From JBEGHD01 sp049334165 (GTDB taxonomy: Bacteria > Bacteroidota > Bacteroidia > Flavobacteriales_D > Sanyastnellaceae), in assembly GCA_049334165.1 (NCBI GenBank), contig JBEGHD010000001.1: a DNA stretch of 64,000 bases. One strand, 5' to 3'. Positions 35,287 to 43,508 of the stretch are shown in pieces (position 1 is the stretch's first letter; every line of letters starts with the position of its first letter). Both the position numbers and the translations under genes were made by a program. The notes beneath the pieces are model-generated. The model searched no databases, was not told the origin of the DNA, and saw nothing but the letters and a program-made list of their open reading frames with translations.

Positions 35287-36606
35287 ATGCCAGAAATAGA
35301 AATGAAAGTACCGAGTCCGGGAGAATCCATCTCGGAAGTTGAAATAGCCACATGGCTGGTAAGTGACGGTGACTACGTAGAAAAAGACCAGGCCATTGCC
35401 GAGGTCGATTCCGACAAAGCCACACTCGAACTGCCTGCCGAAGAGTCTGGGACAATTACCCTAAAAGCCGAAGAAGGCGACACTGTAGAAGTGGGCGAAG
35501 TGGTGGCCCTCATCAACACCGATGCGGAAAAGCCAAAAGGCTCGGACGATAAAAAACAAGACGCCAAAGCAGCGAAAGACGAGAAGAAGGAGGAAGAAAA
35601 GTCGGACAGCAAAGACGACAAAAAAGAGGAGAAGAAAGAAGAGAAAGAGTCGAAGTCTGAAAGCAAGGACAAAAAGGACGACAAAGAGAAAGAGGAAGAG
35701 GATAGTCACGCTAAAGGGCACCCTTCTCCAGCTGCTCGCAAAAAAATGGACGAAGAGGGAATCTCTTCCGACCAGGTGAAAGGCACCGGAAAAGGTGGAC
35801 GCATCACCAAACAAGACGTGATTGACGCCATGGCCGGAGGCATCAGCAGTGATGCAGCCCAGGGCTGGGGTGGAACCCGCGATTCTGAGCGCAAGAAAAT
35901 GTCTTCGCTTCGCAGAAAAGTTGCCGAGCGACTGGTTTCTGTGAAAAACGAAACGGCCATGCTCACCACCTTCAACGAGGTGAACATGCAGCCGATCATG
36001 GACATGCGCTCCAAGTACAAAGAGACATTTAAAGAAACACACGGCACTAGCCTCGGATTTATGTCCTTCTTCACCAAAGCGGTGACTGAAGCGCTGAATC
36101 AGTTCCCGGCAGTGAATGCCCAGATCGATGGTAAAGAAGTGATCTATCACAACTACGCAGATGTGGGTGTGGCAGTGAGCACGCCAAAAGGACTGATGGT
36201 TCCCGTGATGCGCAATGCCGAGCAGATGTCACTGGCTGAAATCGAAAGCGAAATCAAGCGACTGGCCATCAAAGCGCGCGATGGTAAAATCACCATTGAT
36301 GAGATGACCGGAGGAACCTTCACCATCACCAACGGTGGAGTGTTTGGCTCGATGATGAGCACACCAATCATCAACCCACCGCAGAGTGCCATTTTGGGAA
36401 TGCACAACATTGTGGAGCGACCAATGGCCGTGAACGGTGAAGTGAAAATCCTGCCGATGATGTACGTAGCCCTAAGCTACGACCACCGCATCATCGATGG
36501 GAAAGAATCGGTGAGCTTTTTGGTGAAAGTGAAAGAAATGCTTGAAAACCCGGAGAGCATGATCTTCGGAGGCAAAAACCCCGCAGAAGTTTTGATGGGA
36601 CTGTAG
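35287..36606 (+). CDS. sucB: Dihydrolipoyllysine succinyltransferase (E2 of 2-oxoglutarate dehydrogenase)
   Basis: The 439-residue E2 core. The N-terminal lipoyl domain carries lipoyl-lysine Lys44 in EVDSDKATLEL. A linker of roughly 60 residues (about 83-143) is built almost entirely of Lys, Glu, Asp and Ser. A peripheral-subunit-binding domain follows (HPSPAARKKMDEEGI..DQVKGTGKGGRITKQDV), then the catalytic acyltransferase with the late SYDHRIIDGKE motif. The usual linker is Ala/Pro-rich, so the charged one is notable. The first ATG fits the lipoyl domain exactly. Confidence 0.96.
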   Translation: MPEIEMKVPSPGESISEVEIATWLVSDGDYVEKDQAIAEVDSDKATLELPAEESGTITLKAEEGDTVEVGEVVALINTDAEKPKGSDDKKQDAKAAKDEKKEEEKSDSKDDKKEEKKEEKESKSESKDKKDDKEKEEEDSHAKGHPSPAARKKMDEEGISSDQVKGTGKGGRITKQDVIDAMAGGISSDAAQGWGGTRDSERKKMSSLRRKVAERLVSVKNETAMLTTFNEVNMQPIMDMRSKYKETFKETHGTSLGFMSFFTKAVTEALNQFPAVNAQIDGKEVIYHNYADVGVAVSTPKGLMVPVMRNAEQMSLAEIESEIKRLAIKARDGKITIDEMTGGTFTITNGGVFGSMMSTPIINPPQSAILGMHNIVERPMAVNGEVKILPMMYVALSYDHRIIDGKESVSFLVKVKEMLENPESMIFGGKNPAEVLMGL

Positions 36607-36630
36607 CCAAACGGCCACCCAAATAATTTT

Positions 36631-36679
36631 AAACCGCTGGTGGTCCTGATCTTGTTTCAGGATCTCTAGCGGTTTTTTT
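36631..36679 (+). terminator. Nested-hairpin terminator of sucAB
   Basis: AAACCGCT (36631-36638) pairs with AGCGGTTT (36668-36675). An inner stem TCCTGA/TCAGGA (36644-36649 with 36657-36662) sits inside it. A run of Ts follows. It has the same two-stem plan and the same CCTGA/TCAGG core as the terminator after secA. Confidence 0.9.
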
Positions 36680-36766
36680 TGTGTTTTCATGCTCTTCCTT
36701 CAAAATAGTCGACTGTTGCCCTTAAACCAGAAAAGCCTTAGCTTAGTGCCACTAATCACTTTCTCC

Positions 36767-38311
36767 ATGTTCAAATTGATCGCTACCGCTTTTGTCTTTT
36801 TGCTGGTTTCGCTTTTAGGGTCGGGGTCGTGTGCCCAAACCTTTTCTAAGGTGTATGATCACTTCGACCGGGAACTGTTGGAAGAGGCATACAATATTGA
36901 GGAGACTGCAAATGGATATATCATATTTTATGCTGGAGGAGCTGCGGATGGTGTCTCTACACGTTTAGGTGTTCGAACAATAGATTGGGAAGGGAATTCG
37001 CTATTTCTGCACGAATATGGGGATGATAGTACAAGAATGTTTGCAGGTTGGGCAAATAGTGGTTTTGAAGTTTCGGATGACAGTTACGCAATAGGAAATG
37101 GCTTTGACACAGTTGGGGTATCTAATTCCTCCAACTCAAAGCTGATGTTGTTCAATTCCAGTGGTGAACTACAAAACTCTTTCACTTACATTGATTCTCT
37201 TGCCAATGGAGGCAGCGGAGTGATTAATGCCGATAATTTTTATTATATATATGGCAATTCTCTTGACACACCTAATGAATTACTTGGTGGATACCTAATG
37301 AAAATCTCCGAAGACTTAGAGCTTGTTTGGAAAAAAGTTTATCCAAATGAAGGTAGCGAAAACCTCAGCTTCAACAGCTGCACAGAGGCACATGAGGGTG
37401 GTTTCATTATTGGCGGTCGAGTAACAGACTTTGACACATTTGGTGTTTGTGAAGATCTGGCTTACGATTCTGATCCTATTATCATGAGAGTGGACTCTGA
37501 GGGGAATGAAATCTGGCGAGAACAATTTGGCACCTGCAAAACCGAATGTGGAGCCCACGTCACCCGCACCTCAGATGGCAACTATCTTTTTTCTTCTTGT
37601 TTGAAGACAGATGAGCCTGTTTCCGGTGAGTTGTTTGGGTTTTGGCCTTACATTGTCAAGTTTGATTCAGACGGTGAGGTAATTTGGGAGCAGACTTATG
37701 GCGATGCCAACTTTGAAAGTGTTCTTACCAAAGTACAAGAATTGTCGGATGGAAATATCATTGCCGGTGGATACAGATATGCGCTCAGTGAAAACACTGC
37801 ACACCGTTGGGGACTACTCATCAAACTCAACCAGCAAGGTGACAGCCTTTGGTACCGCAAGTATTCATTTGCCGATGACACCCAATGTTTTTTCCGCGAT
37901 GTGATAGAAACTTCAGATGGAGGTTTTGCCGCTTGTGGTCGCACCTGGCCATCAGAAGAAAACTCGAGTATCGACACCTGGGTGGTAAAAACAGATGAAT
38001 ACGGTTGTATCATTCCCGGTTGTCATATCGGTGTAGAAGAATTCACTGAAAAGTATGGCAGCTTTAAAGTTGGGCCTAATCCAGTGAGCCAGTCTGAAAA
38101 TCTGGTTGTTTTTCTACCCGATGTCAAAGATCTCTCGGGTCTCTCCTTCCAGCTACGCAACCTCAGCGGTCAGGTCGTTAAATCTTTTGTCCCCGATGAA
38201 GGCGGTACTTCTTACCTTCTGCGAATGGACGATGTAGTAAAAGGCATGTACGTGCTTTCGCTTTTGAAAGATGGCACAAAAGTGCAGAGTGAGAAGGTGG
38301 TGGTGAGGTAA
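36767..38311 (+). CDS. Secreted repeat protein with type IX secretion C-terminal domain
   Basis: The 514-residue precursor has a signal peptide (MFKLIATAFVFLLVSLLGSGSCAQ). The body contains repeated blade-like motifs with Gly-Gly and Asp-Gly turns (NGYIIFYAGG, GGFIIGGRV, DGNYLFSSC, DGNIIAGGYRY, GGFAACGRTW), suggesting a beta-propeller. The last about 80 residues are a type A T9SS sorting domain (FKVGPNPVSQSENL to KGMYVLSLLKDG and VVVR). The ATG at 36767 places the signal peptide at the N-terminus; an upstream frame adds 26 unsuitable residues. The first half is more AT-rich than its neighbours, which may mean faster evolution or transfer. Function unknown. Confidence 0.85.
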   Translation: MFKLIATAFVFLLVSLLGSGSCAQTFSKVYDHFDRELLEEAYNIEETANGYIIFYAGGAADGVSTRLGVRTIDWEGNSLFLHEYGDDSTRMFAGWANSGFEVSDDSYAIGNGFDTVGVSNSSNSKLMLFNSSGELQNSFTYIDSLANGGSGVINADNFYYIYGNSLDTPNELLGGYLMKISEDLELVWKKVYPNEGSENLSFNSCTEAHEGGFIIGGRVTDFDTFGVCEDLAYDSDPIIMRVDSEGNEIWREQFGTCKTECGAHVTRTSDGNYLFSSCLKTDEPVSGELFGFWPYIVKFDSDGEVIWEQTYGDANFESVLTKVQELSDGNIIAGGYRYALSENTAHRWGLLIKLNQQGDSLWYRKYSFADDTQCFFRDVIETSDGGFAACGRTWPSEENSSIDTWVVKTDEYGCIIPGCHIGVEEFTEKYGSFKVGPNPVSQSENLVVFLPDVKDLSGLSFQLRNLSGQVVKSFVPDEGGTSYLLRMDDVVKGMYVLSLLKDGTKVQSEKVVVR

Positions 38312-38365
38312 ACTAACTCTGAAGAATTTAATACTATATTTCAAATAGGTGAAGGATTTGGGACC

Positions 38366-38484
38366 GGCCTTGAGCTCGCGCAAAAATTTTTCAAAGTCGA
38401 GACTTACGAAGACCGAGAAGCCGCAAGGATCACTCGGTCGTAGTTAGTTGAGACAAAGCAAAATTTTGAGTAGAGGTCACAGCC
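38366..38484. repeat. 119-nt imperfect palindrome
   Basis: The left half reads GGC, TGA, CTC, CAAAAATTTT in order. The right half carries the complements AAAATTTTG, GAG, TCA, GCC at matching distances. The centre has the perfect 7-bp stem GACCGAG/CTCGGTC flanked by TACG/CGTA. It can fold as one long interrupted hairpin downstream of the T9SS cargo gene, in the same style as the palindrome after secA although the sequence differs. Confidence 0.6.
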
Positions 38485-38684
38485 TTGATTTTTTTCTTTC
38501 TTTTTTCATCAAGGAAAAAAGATAAATTGAGTATCAGCAGCGGCTAGTCTGATATATTAAACGGCCCTCTTTATAAGCGTGCAACAAAAGCCATGAAAGA
38601 TCTTTCATTTTCGGGATTCACAACAGAGCTATCGGTATTATTTCTCACCCTTTTCAATGGGTACGTTTAATCCAAAAATTCCCA

Positions 38685-38692
38685 TAAATTTG
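38685..38692 (+). promoter_or_regulatory. gdhA -7 box
   Basis: TAAATTTG matches TAnnTTTG, 30 bp before the gdhA ATG. A TTT at 38666-38668 lies 16 bp upstream in place of the -33 TTG. Confidence 0.5.
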
Positions 38693-38722
38693 CCCCCAAT
38701 TCATTAAAATCCTAAAGAGAGA

Positions 38723-40084
38723 ATGGCCCATAAATATCAAGTTCAGATAGATGACTTCATGGAGGCTGTAAAAGCAAAAGACCCGAACGAAACGGAGTTT
38801 TTGCAAGCCGTTGAAGAGGTTGCCGAAACGGTGATCCCTTTTATTGAAGAAAACGGTTTAGACAAATACAAAAAAGCCAAGGTGCTCGAGCGCATGGCCG
38901 AGCCCGAGAGAATCATCACTTTCCGTGTGCCGTGGACAGACGACCAGGGAAAAGTGCAGGTGAACCGCGGCTACCGCGTGGAGTACAACTCAGCCATTGG
39001 GCCTTACAAAGGCGGGTTGCGTTTTCACCCTTCTGTGAACCTGAGCATTCTCAAGTTTTTGGGCTTCGAGCAGGTGTTTAAAAACGCCCTCACCACTCTT
39101 CCAATGGGTGGCGGAAAAGGTGGATCTGACTTTAACCCAAAAGGGAAATCGGACAATGAAGTGATGCGCTTTTGCCAGAGCTTCATGACTGAACTTTCGC
39201 GCCACATCGGTCCAAACACAGACGTGCCTGCGGGTGATATCGGTGTTGGCGGCCGCGAAATTGGCTACATGTTTGGCCAGTACAAAAGATTGAGAAACGA
39301 GTTTACCGGAGTACTCACCGGAAAAGGTATCAACTGGGGTGGATCGCTCATGCGTCCTGAAGCTACCGGTTACGGATGCGTTTATTTCGCGCAGGAAATG
39401 CTCGACACTAAAAACGACAGCCTGAAAGGTAAAACCATTTGCGTTTCGGGTTCTGGAAACGTTGCGCAATTCGCAGTTGAAAAAGCCTGTCAGATGGGAG
39501 CCAAAGTGGTGACGATGTCAGACTCGCAAGGATTCATCCACGACCCGGAAGGAATTTCGCTTCAGAAACTCGACTGGATCATGGATTTGAAAAACAACCG
39601 CAGAGGCCGCATCAGCGAATATGCCGATGCCCACGATGGTGTTGAATATTTCGAAGGCAAGCGCCCATGGGGAATTCCATGCGACATTGCTCTGCCTTGT
39701 GCCACTCAAAACGAGTTGGACGGTGAAGAAGCTAAAACGCTTCTGGAAAACAACTGCATCTGCGTTGCCGAAGGAGCCAACATGCCGTGCACTCCGGAAG
39801 CCATTGAGGCATTCCACGAGGCGCGAATTCTTTTCTCTCCCGGTAAAGCCTCAAACGCTGGTGGTGTTGCCACTTCGGGACTGGAGATGTCTCAAAACTC
39901 CCTGCGCTACAACTGGAGCAGCGAAGAGGTTGACCAACGTCTTCACACCATCATGAAAGACATCCACGAAGCGTGTGTGAAATATGGAAAAGATAAAAAC
40001 GGTTACATCAACTACGTGAAAGGCGCTAACATTGCCGGATTCGTGAAAGTAGCCGACTCGATGATCGACCAGGGAGTGGTTTAA
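38723..40084 (+). CDS. gdhA: NADP-type glutamate dehydrogenase
   Basis: Catalyses reversible reductive amination of 2-oxoglutarate to glutamate. The 453-residue length and blocks GPYKGGLRFHPSVNLSILKFLGFEQ, LPMGGGKGGSDFNPKGKSDNE (catalytic and substrate lysines) and VPAGDIGVGGREIGYMFGQY match the hexameric, about 450-residue GDH class usually specific for NADPH. The Rossmann motif is VSGSGNVAQFAVEK. It is monocistronic, with its own promoter box and a strong terminator. It competes for 2-oxoglutarate with the sucAB complex encoded just upstream. Confidence 0.95.
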   Translation: MAHKYQVQIDDFMEAVKAKDPNETEFLQAVEEVAETVIPFIEENGLDKYKKAKVLERMAEPERIITFRVPWTDDQGKVQVNRGYRVEYNSAIGPYKGGLRFHPSVNLSILKFLGFEQVFKNALTTLPMGGGKGGSDFNPKGKSDNEVMRFCQSFMTELSRHIGPNTDVPAGDIGVGGREIGYMFGQYKRLRNEFTGVLTGKGINWGGSLMRPEATGYGCVYFAQEMLDTKNDSLKGKTICVSGSGNVAQFAVEKACQMGAKVVTMSDSQGFIHDPEGISLQKLDWIMDLKNNRRGRISEYADAHDGVEYFEGKRPWGIPCDIALPCATQNELDGEEAKTLLENNCICVAEGANMPCTPEAIEAFHEARILFSPGKASNAGGVATSGLEMSQNSLRYNWSSEEVDQRLHTIMKDIHEACVKYGKDKNGYINYVKGANIAGFVKVADSMIDQGVV

Positions 40085-40107
40085 ATTCCCCATCGACTAT
40101 AAAACTA

Positions 40108-40158
40108 AATCCCGGTAGCAAGCAGAATTAGAACTGCTTCCTATCGGGATTTTTTTTG
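40108..40158 (+). terminator. gdhA terminator
   Basis: AATCCCG (40108-40114) pairs with CGGGATT (40145-40151), with an inner stem AAGCAG/CTGCTT and a long T-run after it. Confidence 0.9.
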
Positions 40159-40206
40159 ATTTCATTTTTCTGAGTTAGAAAATACTCATTCCCATTTCCA
40201 CCCTTG

Positions 40207-40238
40207 TGTCTCGACTCCGCTCGACAACCGGCCTACGC
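40207..40238 (+). repeat. Dispersed repeat, short copy (TCTCGACTCCGCT / CGACAACCGGCCT)
   Basis: The same two blocks occur at 55011-55073, where an insertion with its own inverted repeat separates them. Here they are contiguous. Both copies are intergenic. Confidence 0.6.
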
Positions 40239-40288
40239 CACACTGTTCCAGCCGCATTCTCGTCTCCAAGAAATCACCCATTTGTTTG

Positions 40289-40296
40289 TACATTTG
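40289..40296 (+). promoter_or_regulatory. -7 box for the membrane protein/cytochrome c pair
   Basis: TACATTTG matches TAnnTTTG, 20 bp before the ATG at 40316; no -33 TTG is at the usual distance. Confidence 0.4.
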
Positions 40297-40315
40297 ACCC
40301 AAACACAAAGAAAAA

Positions 40316-40771
40316 ATGGAAACCGGACTCCTACACCTACACTCACTTTTACGCTGGATTGCACTCGTGCTGATCGTTGTTTCTGTCATCAAGTTTTTTA
40401 GCAGTGCAGCCGGCAACAAATCGTTCACTTCGGGCGATAAAAAACTCGGACTTTTCACGCTCATCACGTTTCACCTTCAGTTGGTGATCGGGCTGTTGCT
40501 TTATTTTTTAAAAGGATGGCATCAAGCGTTTAGTGATATGGCAAATGCTATGTCAGATTCATGGACACGCTTTTACGCAGTGGAACACATGCTCGGGATG
40601 ATCATCGCCATTGCTTTTGTCACTATCGGTTACTCAAGCGCCAAGCGCACCCGAGTTGACAGCAAAAAGTTTAAGAAAATGGCATGGTGGTTTTTGATCG
40701 CGCTAATCATTGTTTTGGTTTCCATTCCATGGCCTTTCAGAGAGGTGGGAGCAGGAAAAGGTTGGTTCTAA
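40316..40771 (+). CDS. Small four-helix membrane protein (cytochrome b-like)
   Basis: A 151-residue integral membrane protein with four predicted helices near residues 10-28, 46-64, 88-106 and 122-141. Several histidines lie at helix ends (HLHSLLRWI at the N-terminus, FHLQLVIG in helix 2, VEHMLGMIIA in helix 3), a pattern compatible with haem ligation; Bacteroidota relatives are often labelled cytochrome B. There is no soluble domain. It is immediately upstream of a c-type cytochrome lipoprotein gene with a 5-bp gap, suggesting a small electron-transfer module. Haem binding is inferred only. Confidence 0.65.
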   Translation: METGLLHLHSLLRWIALVLIVVSVIKFFSSAAGNKSFTSGDKKLGLFTLITFHLQLVIGLLLYFLKGWHQAFSDMANAMSDSWTRFYAVEHMLGMIIAIAFVTIGYSSAKRTRVDSKKFKKMAWWFLIALIIVLVSIPWPFREVGAGKGWF

Positions 40772-40776
40772 GTTTT

Positions 40777-41118
40777 ATGAAGCAAACAATTCTGGCAGTA
40801 TCGATTGTAGCGCTCGTGGGCTTTGCCGGTGGCTGTGGCAGCAGCAAGGGTTCCGATGTGGCGTCTGCAGAGCCAACTCAAAAAGTGACTCCCGAAGAGG
40901 CAGTGAAAATCTTCAACCGCAAGTGCGGATTGTGCCACGGGAAAGACGGTAAAAAACAACTTGCCGGAGCACCCGACCTTACCACAAGCACACTGGAAAA
41001 AGATAAACGAATTGCCATTATCACTTATGGCAAAGGCAGCATGCCTCCATTCGAAGAAAGACTTTCTGCTACCGAAATCGAGGCAGTTGCCGACTACCTT
41101 GCTACCTTTGCAGAGTAA
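40777..41118 (+). CDS. c-type cytochrome lipoprotein
   Basis: The 113-residue monohaem cytochrome has a lipoprotein signal (LVGFAGGC) and one haem-binding site CGLCH in IFNRKCGLCHGKDGK. A likely distal Met ligand lies in GKGSMPPFEERL. The ending ATEIEAVADYLATF is the usual C-terminal helix of class I cytochromes c. The ATG at 40777 gives the signal peptide; a longer frame starts inside the upstream gene. It probably accepts electrons from the neighbouring membrane protein at the periplasmic face. Confidence 0.88.
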   Translation: MKQTILAVSIVALVGFAGGCGSSKGSDVASAEPTQKVTPEEAVKIFNRKCGLCHGKDGKKQLAGAPDLTTSTLEKDKRIAIITYGKGSMPPFEERLSATEIEAVADYLATFAE

Positions 41119-41138
41119 AAACGAAATTAACTTCCTGA

Positions 41139-42329
41139 TTGATAGAAACTGAAAAAATACAAGAAACCTGTGTGCTGGTGGGAGTGATCACTTCCAGCCA
41201 ATCGCGTGAAGCAGTAGACGAGTACCTCGATGAGTTGGCATTTTTGGCCGAGACTGCCGATGCGCTTTCTCAGAAGCGATTCGTGCAGAAACTCGAGCAC
41301 CCCGATCCAAAAACATTCATCGGCTCAGGGAAGCTCAAGGAAATAAAAGACTATGTTGAAGAGAACAAAATCGACATGGTGATTTTTGACGATGAGCTTT
41401 CGCCCACGCAGCTACGAAATGTGGAGCGCTCTTTCAAGGATGTGAAAGTGCTCGACCGCAACAACCTCATCCTTGACATTTTTGCATCTCGAGCAAGAAC
41501 GGCCCATGCGAAAACGCAGGTGGAGCTTGCGCAGTACGAGTACCTTCTGCCACGCCTCACCAACATGTGGACTCACCTCCAAAAGCAAAAAGGTGGTATC
41601 GGAATGAAGGGTCCCGGTGAAAAGGAGATCGAGACCGACAGGCGGATTATTCGCGATAAAATCTCAGGCCTCAAAAAGCAGTTGCAGAAAATCGACAAGC
41701 AGATGGCGACCCAGCGAGGAAATCGCGGAGCCATGGTGCGAGTTGCACTGGTGGGTTACACCAACGTTGGTAAATCAACGCTGATGAATCTGCTGAGCAA
41801 ATCGGACGTGTTTGCCGAAAATAAACTCTTCGCCACGCTCGACACTACGGTGAGAAAAGTGGTTTTGCAAAATGTTCCTTGCCTGGTTTCCGACACTGTT
41901 GGGTTTATCCGCAAGCTGCCTACTCAGTTGATAGAGTCTTTTAAATCCACGCTTGACGAAACTCGCGAGGCCGACATTCTGGTGCACGTGCTGGACATTT
42001 CTCATCCCAATTTTGAGGATCACTACAACGTGGTGAACGAAACCCTGAGCGACATTGGTACACTTGGAAAACCTACGATTGTGGTTTTCAATAAAATTGA
42101 TGCGTTCACTTACACGCCAAAAGACGAGGACGACCTCACTCCAAAAACGAAGGAAAACTACTCGCTCGAAGAACTGGAAAGATCGTGGATGGCGCGCGTT
42201 CAGGACAACGATGTGGTGTTTATTTCGGCAGAGAAAAAGATCAACATTGACGAGTTGCGCGATGTGCTCTACCAGCGAGTGAAAGAAATTCACCAGGAGC
42301 GATATCCGTACAACGACTTTCTTTACTGA
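41139..42329 (+). CDS. hflX: GTPase HflX
   Basis: A ribosome-associated GTPase that splits stalled 70S or 100S ribosomes under stress. The 396-residue protein has the N-terminal HflX domain with FIGSGKLKEIKDYV, the linker block GGIGMKGPGEKEIETDRR, and G motifs GYTNVGKST (G1), DTVGFIRKLP (G3) and NKID (G4). The start is TTG at 41139, giving MIETEKIQETCVLVGVI, which fits homologue N-termini; no ATG is near. It lies 20 bp after the cytochrome gene and 31 bp before rbfA. Confidence 0.94.
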   Translation: MIETEKIQETCVLVGVITSSQSREAVDEYLDELAFLAETADALSQKRFVQKLEHPDPKTFIGSGKLKEIKDYVEENKIDMVIFDDELSPTQLRNVERSFKDVKVLDRNNLILDIFASRARTAHAKTQVELAQYEYLLPRLTNMWTHLQKQKGGIGMKGPGEKEIETDRRIIRDKISGLKKQLQKIDKQMATQRGNRGAMVRVALVGYTNVGKSTLMNLLSKSDVFAENKLFATLDTTVRKVVLQNVPCLVSDTVGFIRKLPTQLIESFKSTLDETREADILVHVLDISHPNFEDHYNVVNETLSDIGTLGKPTIVVFNKIDAFTYTPKDEDDLTPKTKENYSLEELERSWMARVQDNDVVFISAEKKINIDELRDVLYQRVKEIHQERYPYNDFLY

Positions 42330-42360
42330 GACTTGTAAAAACTTACTACTTTTGCCGACT

Positions 42361-42696
42361 ATGCCGAGTATCCGTCAGGAAAAAATAGCCAATGTCATAA
42401 AGCAAAGTCTGGCAGTGATTTTCCAGCAACAGAGCCACATGCTCTTTGGTGGAATGTTTATCACCGTAACGCAGGTGCGCATCACTCCCGACCTCAAGTT
42501 GGCAAAAGTCTACTTGAGTTTTATGGCCGTTAAAGACAAAAAAGAAGCACTCAAAAAAGTGCAGTCTGAGAAGAATCGCATCCGCAAACACCTCGGTGAA
42601 GAAGTTGGCAAGCAATTGCGCCTGACTCCCGACTTGCAATTTTACATTGACGACTCTATCGACTACGCTCAGAAAATCAACGAGCTGTTAAAATAA
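42361..42696 (+). CDS. rbfA: Ribosome-binding factor A
   Basis: RbfA is a small KH-fold protein needed for 16S rRNA 5'-end maturation and 30S assembly. The 111-residue protein begins MPSIRQEKIANVIKQSL and contains FITVTQVRITPDLKLAKVYLSF and LRLTPDLQFYIDDSIDYAQKINELL, matching the family over its full length. The ATG at 42361 is preferred to a TTG 9 bp upstream. It sits with hflX, so two ribosome-related genes are adjacent. Confidence 0.94.
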   Translation: MPSIRQEKIANVIKQSLAVIFQQQSHMLFGGMFITVTQVRITPDLKLAKVYLSFMAVKDKKEALKKVQSEKNRIRKHLGEEVGKQLRLTPDLQFYIDDSIDYAQKINELLK

Positions 42697-42701
42697 TCCT
42701 C

Positions 42702-43508
42702 ATGCAGTACGATCCGATAAAACGCTCACTGGGAAACGTATTTAATAGATCTCCATTTCTTCGCAAGACATTCTACAAGCTCCTCGACTTGTTGCTTTTG
42801 CGTGCATGGCATGTTCACCGCGAGCTTCGCAAATGGGCAAAAGACTACCCAGAGAAAGCGCATATTCTCGATGCCGGAGCCGGCTTTGGGCAGTACACCT
42901 ACTACATGAGCAACATGAGCCGCAATTACTGCATTTTGGCTGTAGACGTGAAATCTGAGCAAGTCTCCGACTGCAACAAATTTTTCCAGGCGATTGACCG
43001 CAAGCACGTGGTTTTTAAAAAAGGCGACCTCACGGAATTTAGAAAAGAAGAAGCTTTTGACCTGGTGCTTTGCGTGGATGTGATGGAGCACATCGAAGAA
43101 GATGTGAAAACAATGACAAACTACTGCCACTCGCTGAAGCCAGGCGGCATGCTTTTGATCTCCACTCCATCCGATCAGGGTGGATCTGACGTTCACGAAG
43201 ATTCCGAAGAGAGCTTTATCGATGAGCACGTTAGAGACGGCTACAACATGGAGGAAATCAAAGAAAAGCTGAAAAAAGCAGGATTCTCCAAAGTTAAAGC
43301 GCACTACTCGTACGGGACTCCGGGTAAAATCTCCTGGCGCATTTCCATGAAGTGGCCGATGAAGATGCTCAACTTTTCGAAAGTCTTCTTCATCATTTTG
43401 CCTTTCTACTACCTGATTTTTTACCCAATCGCTTTTGTGCTCAATTACATCGACAGCCACTCGGTACACAAAACCGGAACCGGGCTGGTAGTGAAGGCGT
43501 GGAAATAA
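42702..43508 (+). CDS. SAM-dependent class I methyltransferase with C-terminal membrane segment
   Basis: The 268-residue protein has motif I ILDAGAGFGQYTYYM (about residues 55-69), an acidic strand-2 end (ILAVDVKSEQ), and DLVLCVDVMEHIEEDV, typical of UbiE/UbiG-like methyltransferases. A hydrophobic stretch near residues 225-250 (VFFIILPFYYLIFYPIAFVL) suggests membrane association, so a lipid or quinone-like substrate is possible. It starts 5 bp after rbfA. The substrate is unknown; there is no link to the methyltransferase of the 58-kb cluster beyond the fold. Confidence 0.82.
   Translation: MQYDPIKRSLGNVFNRSPFLRKTFYKLLDLLLLRAWHVHRELRKWAKDYPEKAHILDAGAGFGQYTYYMSNMSRNYCILAVDVKSEQVSDCNKFFQAIDRKHVVFKKGDLTEFRKEEAFDLVLCVDVMEHIEEDVKTMTNYCHSLKPGGMLLISTPSDQGGSDVHEDSEESFIDEHVRDGYNMEEIKEKLKKAGFSKVKAHYSYGTPGKISWRISMKWPMKMLNFSKVFFIILPFYYLIFYPIAFVLNYIDSHSVHKTGTGLVVKAWK

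Larger units (their letters stand above)
38312..38722. other. 411-bp intergenic region with long palindrome
   Basis: No ORF is credible here. It holds the palindrome at 38366-38484, then a hairpin CCTTGAT (38483-38489) with ATCAAGG (38508-38514) across a T-rich loop, and the gdhA promoter near 38685. The stretch 38520-38660 shows nothing I recognise. Confidence 0.6.
40085..40315. other. Intergenic region with terminator, dispersed repeat and promoter box
   Basis: It holds the gdhA terminator (40108-40158), a 32-bp block TGTCTCGACTCCGCT...CGGCCTACGC at 40207-40238 that recurs in split form at 55.0 kb, and a TACATTTG box at 40289-40296, 20 bp before the next ATG. Confidence 0.55.

Noticed and set aside
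35461..36150. 229-residue open frame on the - strand, very Phe/Leu-rich, looking like a membrane protein
   Set aside because: It is the reverse reading of the Lys/Glu-rich sucB linker, which gives runs of Phe and Leu; not a gene.
36767..37450. The AT-richer first half of the T9SS cargo gene as a horizontally acquired insert
   Set aside because: The frame is continuous and the signal peptide and sorting domain fit the host secretion system; composition alone is too weak.
42726..43469. 247-residue open frame on the - strand
   Set aside because: It is antisense to the methyltransferase, which has clear SAM motifs.
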